Origin: Oscillospiraceae bacterium
GTDB lineage: Bacteria > Bacillota > Clostridia > Oscillospirales > Ruminococcaceae
DNA length: 18,259 bases
Direction: 5' to 3'
Assembly: GCA_017528675.1 (NCBI GenBank)
Contig: JAFXOO010000280.1
Location: forward strand, 1-18,259
Part shown: positions 6,458-13,358 of the stretch, in pieces
How positions within the stretch are numbered: position 1 is the stretch's first letter
Layout: each line of letters begins with the position of its first letter
Program-made: the position numbers and the translations under genes
The notes under the pieces: generated by a model
The model's input: the letters and a program-made list of their open reading frames with translations, nothing else
Database searches by the model: none
What the model was told of the DNA's origin: nothing

Positions 6458-7801
6458 TCAGCTCATAAACCGGAAGCACGGCAGCAGCCTGCCGATGCTC
6501 AGGGAAAGTGCCTGCCCCTCCTCTGCACGGGCAAGATAGGATGCTGTCCCCTTGGTATGCAGCAGGCAGTAGCCCGCCTGCAAGTGCTCGTTGGTATCCG
6601 CTTCGTCATAGGAGATATAAATGCGCAGCAGGACAGGCATGGAATCCTTCCATGCGCCGTCATATGCCACGAATTGCAGCTCGCTGCCTGTGATATCCTT
6701 GACAACGGAAACGTGGTTCCGCCAGCTTTCCGGCAGCAGAAATGCATAGCCGTCACCGGCGCTGTAGTAGCTGTAATGCTCGGTATAGACCCTTGGCTCC
6801 TGCATGGCCTTCCAGCGGGTCTGACGGATTTTGTCGGAATCGGCAGCGTCCTCGTAGCCGGGGAACGCAACTTGTACCGGGATTTCGGGGATGCCGTCAC
6901 TGTCAATGTCCGTGCAGGCAAGTCCCGCACGGCGCACGGTATCCTCGACCTTGTAGCCGCAGCGTTCGAGCAGGTTGCTGAGCTGTCCGTCCTCCAGGCA
7001 GAGGATCTCTGTCTGGAGATTGGAGGTGCCGGTTGCGGCATCGACATAAAACGTTACCCTGCCATCCGGGAGCTTGCCGTAGATAAGCTGGGTGTAGTCG
7101 GTGTAGCGGTCACGGAAGCTACAGCGGTATTCGTGATAGCGCCCGTCCTCCTCAAGACGGTAAACAGCAGCATAGGCAGGGTCCTCTGCGGCTGTTGCTG
7201 CGCCGAGCAGAATCAGGTCAGGATGCTCTGCGCCGCTGCCGGAATCCGCCACGTCGAACAGCGCATAGCTGTGCGAGAGCGTCTGCTCCAGGTAGTCATC
7301 CACATAGGAATAGACCGAGAGATATTTCTCGGACTGGTTCGAGGTGGAGTAGCCGACGATGATATTGGTGCGGTCGTTCGTGCCGAGGGGCGAGATTACG
7401 ACCTTTTCGATCTCAGAGCCGTCGGCGCTGCGGTCGCAGATGGACAGCCATTCGCCGTCGATACAGTCGAGAATGTTGATGCGCAGCCCGGTATCGGTCG
7501 AAGCGATGCCGTTTTTCTCGTAGAATACGATTGCCTCATCCGCCGCATCGCCGTCAATATCGGTCACGATGAACGCAGAGAGGTAGGTGCCCTTTTTGGG
7601 GTACTTCAGCCGGATATCCGAGCCGGTTGTATCCCGGAGCGCCTGGTAGATCTGTTCCTGCTGGGCGCTGAGCTTCGGGGGCGTGAGCATGGCATCCACG
7701 TTGATGCCGATGGAGCACCCCGTCATGCAGAGTGCAGCGGCACCCGCCGTCAGGCGCAGCAGGCTTTTTTTCACAGAATCAGCGCTGATCAATCGGAACA
7801 T
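6458..7801 (-). CDS. Putative lipoprotein with FG-GAP/calcium-loop-like repeats
   Basis: The 447-residue product begins with a lipoprotein signal: a basic stretch (KKSLLRL), a hydrophobic core and the lipobox-like MTGC with Cys29. It is therefore probably anchored outside the membrane. Two acidic loops, TDIDGDAADEA near 80-90 and TDIDSDGIPEI near 299-309, resemble the Ca-binding loops of FG-GAP/VCBS repeats. No catalytic motif is visible. ATG 7801 overlaps the end of citrate synthase by 23 bases. A GTG at 7774, four bases after that stop codon, would give a cleaner signal peptide (VKKSLLRL) and is a serious alternative; neither has a good ribosome site. Its position just before a membrane orphan and a two-component pair suggests, but does not prove, a part in sensing. 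Confidence 0.85.
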   Translation of the reverse strand: MFRLISADSVKKSLLRLTAGAAALCMTGCSIGINVDAMLTPPKLSAQQEQIYQALRDTTGSDIRLKYPKKGTYLSAFIVTDIDGDAADEAIVFYEKNGIASTDTGLRINILDCIDGEWLSICDRSADGSEIEKVVISPLGTNDRTNIIVGYSTSNQSEKYLSVYSYVDDYLEQTLSHSYALFDVADSGSGAEHPDLILLGAATAAEDPAYAAVYRLEEDGRYHEYRCSFRDRYTDYTQLIYGKLPDGRVTFYVDAATGTSNLQTEILCLEDGQLSNLLERCGYKVEDTVRRAGLACTDIDSDGIPEIPVQVAFPGYEDAADSDKIRQTRWKAMQEPRVYTEHYSYYSAGDGYAFLLPESWRNHVSVVKDITGSELQFVAYDGAWKDSMPVLLRIYISYDEADTNEHLQAGYCLLHTKGTASYLARAEEGQALSLSIGRLLPCFRFMS

Positions 7802-9137
7802 AGGATTTCTTCTTCGGGAGTGCCTTGTAGGCCGGGCGGATAATGCGTCCGCCGGTCATGAGCTCCTCCATGCGGTGTGCCGACCAGCCTGCCATGCGGG
7901 AAACGGCAAACAGCGGCGTGTACAGCTCCTCCGGAATACCGAGCATCCGGTATACAAGGCCGGAATACATGTCCACATTGGCACAGACAGTCTTTTCGAT
8001 GCCCCGTACCTCCTTCATGAGCATGGGGGTGAGGCGCTCGATGGTGTCGAGGAGCCGGAATTCGGCTTCGATTTCCTTGCCGGCAGCAAGCTTGAAGGCC
8101 TTTTCCTTCAGGATGACGGCTCTCGGATCAGAGAGGGTGTAGACCGCATGTCCCATGCCGTAGATCAGGCCGGAGCCGTCGCCGGCTTCCTTTCTGAGGA
8201 CTTTGCGGATATAGTCCGCCACCTCGCCCTCATTGTCCCAGTGCTTGATGTTGGACTTGAACTCCTCAAGCTGTGCGGCAACCTTGAGATTCGCACCGCC
8301 GTGCTTCGGCCCCTTGAGGGCACAGACTGCGGAGGAATAGGCGGAATAGGCATCTGTGCCGGAGGATGTCAGCACACGGCAGGTAAAGGTGGAGTTGTTG
8401 CCGCCGCCGTGCTCTGCGTGGAGCATCAGCAGGACATCGAGGAGCTGTGCTTCCTCAGGCGTGTACTGTCTGTCCGGACGCAGCATCGAGAGGATGGTCT
8501 CGGCTGTTTTCTCATCCGGGCGCAGCGGATGCATAAAGAGCGACTGGTTGTCGAAATGCTTCCGCTTGACCTGGTAGGCGTTGACCATGATGATCGGCAT
8601 TTTGGCGATCAGGGAAATGGCTGTGCGCATTTCGGATTCGAGCGTGGTATCCTCGCAGTCAATCTCGTTGTAGGAATACAGCGACAGAATCGAGCGTGCG
8701 AGCTTGTTCATGATGTTGCGGGACGGTGCCTTCATCATCATATCCACGACAAAGCCGGATGGCAGGGAGCGGTGCATCGAGAGATGGTGGTTGAACGCCT
8801 CAAGCTCATCGACTGTCGGAAGATCACCGAACAGCAGCAGATAGGCTGTTTCCTCATAGCCAAAGCGGTTTTCACGTTCAGCATTGTGAACGAGGTCATA
8901 GATGTCATAGCCCCGGTAGATCAGCTCGCCCGGAATCGGCTCCACCTCGCCCTCGTTGACAACGTAGCCGTGTACGTTACAAATATTGGTAATGCCTGCC
9001 AGAACGCCTGTACCGTCACTGCGGCGCAGACCACGCTTGATGTGGAATTTGGTGTACAGATTCTGGTCAATGCGGGAATGTTCTTTCAGATGATCGCATA
9101 AACTCTGCATATCAGCATTGGAAAAGACCTTGCCCAT
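7779..9137 (-). CDS. gltA: Citrate synthase
   Basis: It condenses acetyl-CoA and oxaloacetate to citrate. In fermentative anaerobes this mainly feeds 2-oxoglutarate and glutamate synthesis through a partial TCA branch. The 452-residue length fits Firmicute citrate synthases. The catalytic set is visible: His243 in LHAEHGGGNNST, the GPKHGGAN loop near 277-284, His330 in GMGHAVY and Asp389 in NVDMYSG. A 2-methylcitrate synthase cannot be excluded from sequence alone. AGGAGG 8 bases before ATG 9137 confirms the start. A near-perfect promoter lies at 9183-9211. No aconitase or isocitrate dehydrogenase gene follows; instead the lipoprotein gene overlaps its 3' end. Confidence 0.95.
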   Translation of the reverse strand: MGKVFSNADMQSLCDHLKEHSRIDQNLYTKFHIKRGLRRSDGTGVLAGITNICNVHGYVVNEGEVEPIPGELIYRGYDIYDLVHNAERENRFGYEETAYLLLFGDLPTVDELEAFNHHLSMHRSLPSGFVVDMMMKAPSRNIMNKLARSILSLYSYNEIDCEDTTLESEMRTAISLIAKMPIIMVNAYQVKRKHFDNQSLFMHPLRPDEKTAETILSMLRPDRQYTPEEAQLLDVLLMLHAEHGGGNNSTFTCRVLTSSGTDAYSAYSSAVCALKGPKHGGANLKVAAQLEEFKSNIKHWDNEGEVADYIRKVLRKEAGDGSGLIYGMGHAVYTLSDPRAVILKEKAFKLAAGKEIEAEFRLLDTIERLTPMLMKEVRGIEKTVCANVDMYSGLVYRMLGIPEELYTPLFAVSRMAGWSAHRMEELMTGGRIIRPAYKALPKKKSYVPIDQR

Positions 9138-9182
9138 AGGACGAACCTCCTGGTTATAAATGAAGATAGTAATACATAATAC

Positions 9183-9211
9183 ATTATACCATTTTCCGGT
9201 GGATAAGTCAA
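9183..9211 (-). promoter_or_regulatory. Sigma-A promoter of citrate synthase unit
   Basis: Read on the minus strand, TTGACT (9211-9206) is followed by a 17-base spacer and TATAAT (9188-9183). Only one base departs from consensus. Transcription would start near 9176 and leave a leader of about 40 bases before the AGGAGG and ATG of the citrate synthase gene. Confidence 0.85.
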
Positions 9212-9289
9212 GGGGCGGGCGGTAATTTACGGCGGCACCGCAAGCCGTCTGATTGCCGTGGGAGTGACCGACAATGAAAGGAGCGTTAT

Positions 9290-10318
9290 ATGAAACGTCA
9301 TTTTTTGCAGCTTCTGCTGTTTGCCTTTCTGCTGACGGCGTTGCCGCTGCTGCCGGCGCTGCTCATCCGGCCTGCTGCCGTGCCGGAGCCTGCGGAACGG
9401 ATTGCGGCAACGGAGAGCACGTTTTCCACAACTGAACCACCGGCTGTGGAAAATCAGGCTGGCTACCGCATTCTTCAGACGGCGACCGGCGAGATCCGGG
9501 AGGTGCCGCTGCGGGAGTACCTGATCGGGGCAGTCGGAGCGGAAATGCCGGCGTCCTTTGCGCCGGAAACCCTCAAGGCACAGGCAGTTGCGGCGCATAC
9601 CTATGCCGAGCGGCAGTGCATGCTGTCGGCGGGGCGGGAGGAATTGCAGGGAGCGGATTTTTCCGATGACCCGTCACTCTACCAGGCGTGTCTCACGGAG
9701 GATGAGCAGCGGGAGCGCTGGGGGACACAGTATGCCCTCTACCATGAGCGCATTGCGGCAGCGGTGGATGCTGTGCAGGAGGAGCTGCTGTACTACGACG
9801 GTGCGCCCATCATTGCGGCATTTCACGCCATGTCCAGTGGCAGGACGGAATCGGCAGCGCATGTGTGGGGCAGCGAGATTCCCTACCTTTGCTCTGTGGA
9901 AAGTGAAGCGGATTGCAGTGCGCCGGAATTTGAGACAACGGTGCAGCTCACCGCCGGGGAAGTCCGGGAGCGGCTGCTTGGGGCGCATACGGGGCTGACG
10001 CTTGGGAAGGATCCGGCAGGCTGGTTCGGGGAACCGGCCGTTTCTGAGGCGGGTACGGTGCTACAGCTCCAGGCGGGCGACGGTATTTTTACCGGTCAGG
10101 AGCTGCGCAGCATTCTCGGACTGCGTTCGGCGGCATTCACGGCAGAGTACGCAGACGGGCAGTTCACATTTACGGTGCACGGTTTCGGGCATGATGTGGG
10201 GATGAGTCAGTACGGCGCCAATGCCATGGCGCTGGAGGGGCACAGCTATCAGGAGATTCTCGCCTATTACTATCCCGGCGCAGAATTGCGGCCGATGACG
10301 GCGGAGAAGCCGCAGTGA
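9290..10318 (+). CDS. spoIID: SpoIID/LytB-domain protein (stage II sporulation protein D)
   Basis: SpoIID is a membrane-anchored lytic transglycosylase that, with SpoIIM and SpoIIP, remodels septal peptidoglycan during engulfment. The 342-residue protein has an N-terminal hydrophobic anchor (about 5-26), a Thr/Glu/Pro-rich linker (30-55) and the catalytic domain. Marks are GAVGAEMP with the probable catalytic Glu85, KAQAVAAHTYA (96-106), FHAMSSGRTESA (178-189) and HGFGHDVGMSQYGA (297-310). AAAGGAG at 9277-9283 sets the start. It stands alone on the plus strand, divergent from citrate synthase, with no SpoIIM, SpoIIP or spoIIR nearby. A non-sporulation SpoIID-like role (LytB type) is therefore possible. 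I found no convincing promoter. Confidence 0.92.
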   Translation: MKRHFLQLLLFAFLLTALPLLPALLIRPAAVPEPAERIAATESTFSTTEPPAVENQAGYRILQTATGEIREVPLREYLIGAVGAEMPASFAPETLKAQAVAAHTYAERQCMLSAGREELQGADFSDDPSLYQACLTEDEQRERWGTQYALYHERIAAAVDAVQEELLYYDGAPIIAAFHAMSSGRTESAAHVWGSEIPYLCSVESEADCSAPEFETTVQLTAGEVRERLLGAHTGLTLGKDPAGWFGEPAVSEAGTVLQLQAGDGIFTGQELRSILGLRSAAFTAEYADGQFTFTVHGFGHDVGMSQYGANAMALEGHSYQEILAYYYPGAELRPMTAEKPQ

Positions 10319-10373
10319 CGCATGTACCGGCGCCGTCGGAATAACCTGATTATGAGAAAAATGAAAAAGATGC

Positions 10374-10402
10374 TTGACAAACGCAGCGGAATCCTATATA
10401 AT
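10374..10402 (+). promoter_or_regulatory. Perfect sigma-A promoter of symporter gene
   Basis: TTGACA (10374-10379), a 17-base spacer and TATAAT (10397-10402) match the consensus exactly. Transcription from about 10409 gives an A-rich leader of about 75 bases. It contains a possible hairpin (10419-10426 with 10443-10450, one mismatch) before AAAAGGAG and the ATG. Confidence 0.88.
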
Positions 10403-10482
10403 AATAGAGTACGCTTCACTTTTACGGCAAAAAGCATAAAAACGTTAAAGCGAAAAAGTAAAAACAAAAAAGGAGAATCAAC

Positions 10483-12057
10483 ATGGTAGTAAAATGGATC
10501 ATCCTGGCTGTATACCTTCTGCTGATGGTGGGAATCGGTATTTATTGCAGCCGAAAAACAAGCAATGTCAGTGATTTTGTACTCGGAGGACGAAGCATCG
10601 GGCCGTGGTTTTCGGCATTTGCATTCGGTACGTCCTACTTTTCGGCGGTCGTGTTCATCGGCTATGCCGGACAGTTCGGCTGGAAGTACGGCATTTCGGC
10701 ATCCTGGATCGGCTTCGGCAATGCCCTGATCGGCTCCCTGCTGGCGTGGCTCATCCTCGGACGGCGCACCCGCACGATGACCAAGCATCTTGATGCCACG
10801 ACGATGCCGGAATTCTTTGAAAAGCGCTACCAGTCCCGCACGCTCAAGATTGTGGCTTCGATTATTGTATTCCTGTTCCTGATTCCCTACACAGCGTCGG
10901 TTTATAACGGCCTTTCGAGACTGTTCGAGTCCACGCTGCATATTCCCTATATCTATTGTATTATTGTGATGGCGCTGTTCACGGCGATTTATGTCATTGC
11001 CGGCGGCTTCCATGCCACGGCGCTCAACGACTTCATCCAGGGCATGATTATGCTGGCGGGCATTCTTGCCGTGGTGATTACGATTGTGTTCAAGGCAGGC
11101 GGCTTCTCGAATGCCATAGCTGACCTGAACGCCACCCCGGACGATGCAGGCAACCTCAATACGCTCGGCTCTGTCTTTGGGCCGGCGCCGCTCGATCTGC
11201 TTGGTGTTGTGATCCTGACCTCGCTTGGTACATGGGGTCTGCCGCAGATGATCCAGAAGTTCTACTCCATCTCGGATGACAGTGCCATCCGGCGTGGTAC
11301 CATCATTTCCACAATCTTTGCCGTGATTGTGGCAGGCGGCTGCTACTTCATCGGCGGCTTCGGCAGACTCTTTGCCACAGCCGGCGAAGCAGAGGGCATG
11401 AAGGTGCACATCGACACCCTCAAGAACGGCAAGCTCGAATTTGACGCCATTGTGCCTTCCATGCTGGAATCCGCACTTCCGGAGGCACTGCTCGGTCTGA
11501 TTGTGGTACTGGTGCTGGCGGCGTCCATGTCCACGCTGTCCTCGCTGGTACTGACATCCAGTTCCACGCTGACGCTCGATCTCATCAAGCCGGCAATGCT
11601 GAAGAAGGGGAAGACATTTGACGAGAAGAAGCAGGTGCTCATCATCCGCATTTTCATCGCACTGTTCCTGCTCCTGTCCGTCATCATGGCAGCCTATAAG
11701 AATGCCTACATCACGACGCTGATGAGCATTTCCTGGGGTGCGCTTTCCGGTTCGTTCCTGGCGCCGTTCATGCTGGGTCTGTACTCGAAGAAGATCACGC
11801 CTGCTGCCGTTGGCGCATGCTTCGGCTTTGCGGTAGTTTTCACGGTAGTGCATACCTGCCTGTTCCTGATGGGCTGGTTCCCGGAGCTGACAAAGGCAGT
11901 TGCAAGCCTGCCGATTCCGATTACACTGACCTCTCCGCTGAATGCCGGTGCATTCTGCATGCTGTTCGGTCTGATTCTCTGCCCGATTGTGAGCAGTTTC
12001 ACACAGGTCAAGGACAAGAAGGCCGTAGACGAGATCTTCACCTGCTACGAAAAGTAA
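10483..12057 (+). CDS. Sodium:solute symporter family (SSS/SLC5) transporter
   Basis: This 524-residue, highly hydrophobic protein with about 13 membrane helices is a sodium-coupled uptake transporter. Family marks are the N-terminal DFVLGGRSIGPWFSAFAFGTS region (31-51), the signature GGFHATALNDFIQGMIML (174-191) and the segment AASMSTLSSLVLTSSSTL (346-363), which supplies sodium-site serines in this fold. The solute (amino acid, sugar, pantothenate or organic acid) cannot be decided by eye. The start has AAAAGGAG seven bases upstream, and a perfect promoter lies about 80 bases before it, so it is probably a single-gene unit. It is followed by a palindrome array rather than a simple T-tract terminator. 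Confidence 0.94.
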   Translation: MVVKWIILAVYLLLMVGIGIYCSRKTSNVSDFVLGGRSIGPWFSAFAFGTSYFSAVVFIGYAGQFGWKYGISASWIGFGNALIGSLLAWLILGRRTRTMTKHLDATTMPEFFEKRYQSRTLKIVASIIVFLFLIPYTASVYNGLSRLFESTLHIPYIYCIIVMALFTAIYVIAGGFHATALNDFIQGMIMLAGILAVVITIVFKAGGFSNAIADLNATPDDAGNLNTLGSVFGPAPLDLLGVVILTSLGTWGLPQMIQKFYSISDDSAIRRGTIISTIFAVIVAGGCYFIGGFGRLFATAGEAEGMKVHIDTLKNGKLEFDAIVPSMLESALPEALLGLIVVLVLAASMSTLSSLVLTSSSTLTLDLIKPAMLKKGKTFDEKKQVLIIRIFIALFLLLSVIMAAYKNAYITTLMSISWGALSGSFLAPFMLGLYSKKITPAAVGACFGFAVVFTVVHTCLFLMGWFPELTKAVASLPIPITLTSPLNAGAFCMLFGLILCPIVSSFTQVKDKKAVDEIFTCYEK

Positions 12058-12371
12058 TTGCAGCGAAAACGCCCCTCCGGATGGAGGGAAGTCATAGCTT
12101 GTCGATAAAGTCGTTTTCTGCCGCATAAAGGCGGCAGGGAAAAGCCGGTAGAAAGCCGAAAAAGGGGACGCCCTCTCTTGCAGGGCGTCCCCTCTTTCCA
12201 AAACAGTCCACCGGACTGTTTTGGAAATTCACCCCTTGCGGAGCGCCCTCCGGTAAAGGGGTTTCGCTCGCCGCAGCGAGCGACCAGGGCTTTCAGCCCT
12301 GGACCTGACCAGCTTTTTGAAAAAAGCTGGACCAAAAACTTTTGAGTTCGCTCCACGCTTACAAGAATAGA
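12058..12371. repeat. Noncoding palindrome array D (eight inverted repeats)
   Basis: No gene is visible here. Eight inverted repeats lie head to tail: 12073-12078/12083-12088; 12118-12124/12131-12137; 12163-12174/12182-12193 (12 bp); 12195-12209/12213-12227 (15 bp, perfect); 12231-12237/12256-12262 enclosing 12239-12243/12248-12252; 12264-12271/12276-12283; 12284-12291/12295-12302; and 12309-12317/12322-12330. The second extends outward through two T-G pairs (12116/12139, 12117/12138), which fits an RNA copied from the + strand. The third can extend outward over 12195-12198, which also lies in the fourth, so those two compete. From memory, similar text is common between genes of gut Oscillospiraceae; I could not check that. 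Confidence 0.65.
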
Positions 12372-12427
12372 TTTTTGACAAACTGAAAGAGGCTCCGATG
12401 AAATTCGGAGCCTCAGTCTGTCAAAAA
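12372..12427 (-). terminator. Long stem-loop, probable terminator of the TPM operon
   Basis: Bases 12372-12384 pair with 12415-12427 and, after a 4-base bulge, 12389-12398 pair with 12405-12414 around a 6-base loop: about 23 bp in all. The only mismatch (A 12381, C 12418) becomes a U-G wobble in the minus-strand RNA, so the structure is complete only in that direction. The inner hairpin is followed on the minus strand by TTTCAGTTT. It sits 44 bases after the TPM gene stop. The T tract is imperfect, so termination is likely rather than certain. Confidence 0.5.
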
Positions 12428-12470
12428 AGTGGTTTAGCAGGGGTCGGGGCGAAATCCCTGATCGGTACCC

Positions 12471-13358
12471 TCACCTGTGGTGTCCGCCGCCGCCGAAGCC
12501 GCCGTGGCTGTGGCCGCCGCTGTGGTGGCTGCCGCCCGATCTTCCGCCGCTGTCGGAGTTGAGATGGACTTTGCTCTGGCGGGTGTGGACATGGTTGTCA
12601 TACTGGTTGTAGAATTCCACATTCTTGCGGTTGACATAATTTGTCGGGGAGAGCGCATACTTGAACTTGTACCGGCTCTTGACGGCAAAGAACGTAATCA
12701 CCGCTGCCAGTACACCAATGCCGGTGAACAGCAAAATCATGCCGACAATGATACCGGTGTCCCGGTAGGGCTTTCCGGCTGTTTCCACGATCTTGCCGTC
12801 GTCACCGATGGAATAATATCGCCGGGTTTCATCATCATAGTAGTAATAATGCTCCGGGATGCCGGCATTGTAGTAGTACTCGACCTCCTCCGCAAACTGC
12901 ATGACAGCACCCCGGATATCCTCGTTTCCTGCCGGATACAGATAGGGATCAACAGCAGTGAAAATATCCTCGATGCGGTTGTATTCTGCGGAGTTGGTGT
13001 AATAGAACTGTCCCATGCCCCGTGTGGCGATGTAATCATACGGATTACTGCCCTTGAGGTCAATATAATAGATAATACCGTTTGTATTGTTGCCGAACAG
13101 CTCGGTATAGCTGCTTCTGGCAACGGATTCGATGGTGAGATCGGAGCGGTTTTCGGTTCCGAGAATCACACCTACATTCATACCAGTTGCCTTTGCCGCC
13201 TGATTCAGACGGGTCAGGCATTCTTCATACTGCGTTTGGCTGAGCCGGTTGCCCTCATCGTACAGCACAGTCTTCACATCCTCAGCGCTGACAGCCGCCG
13301 GACAAAGCAGCGGCAGCAGCAGGAACAGTGACAGACACAGATACAGTACCCGTTTCAT
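12471..13358 (-). CDS. Secreted TPM-domain membrane protein with His/Gly-rich tail
   Basis: The 295-residue product has a signal peptide (MKRVLYLCLSLFLLLPLL, probable cleavage after VSA at 25), a TPM domain at about 27-160 (TPM_phosphatase/YgcG type), a TM segment at about 202-226 and a cytoplasmic part. The C-terminal tail (270-295) is almost all Gly, His and Ser and ends in GGGGHHR. TPM domains occur in a photosystem II repair factor and in bacterial membrane proteins of unclear role. Gly-rich tails after the TM are usual for the bacterial type, but the many histidines suggest metal binding. ATG 13358 forms an ATGA overlap with the zinc-ribbon gene and is preferred to a GTG four codons earlier. 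The two genes almost certainly act together. Confidence 0.9.
   Translation of the reverse strand: MKRVLYLCLSLFLLLPLLCPAAVSAEDVKTVLYDEGNRLSQTQYEECLTRLNQAAKATGMNVGVILGTENRSDLTIESVARSSYTELFGNNTNGIIYYIDLKGSNPYDYIATRGMGQFYYTNSAEYNRIEDIFTAVDPYLYPAGNEDIRGAVMQFAEEVEYYYNAGIPEHYYYYDDETRRYYSIGDDGKIVETAGKPYRDTGIIVGMILLFTGIGVLAAVITFFAVKSRYKFKYALSPTNYVNRKNVEFYNQYDNHVHTRQSKVHLNSDSGGRSGGSHHSGGHSHGGFGGGGHHR

Noticed and set aside
7683..9101. 472-codon frame antisense to citrate synthase
   Set aside because: A mirror of a strongly supported gene, with no ribosome site or recognisable domain.
10270..12201. 643-codon minus-strand frame opposite the symporter
   Set aside because: Length comes from codon bias of the real gene; the product is rich in His, Gln and Arg and lacks any motif.
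12477..12545. Low-complexity CCGCC-type repeats that might be a DNA repeat element
   Set aside because: They are the codons of the Gly/His-rich tail of the TPM protein.
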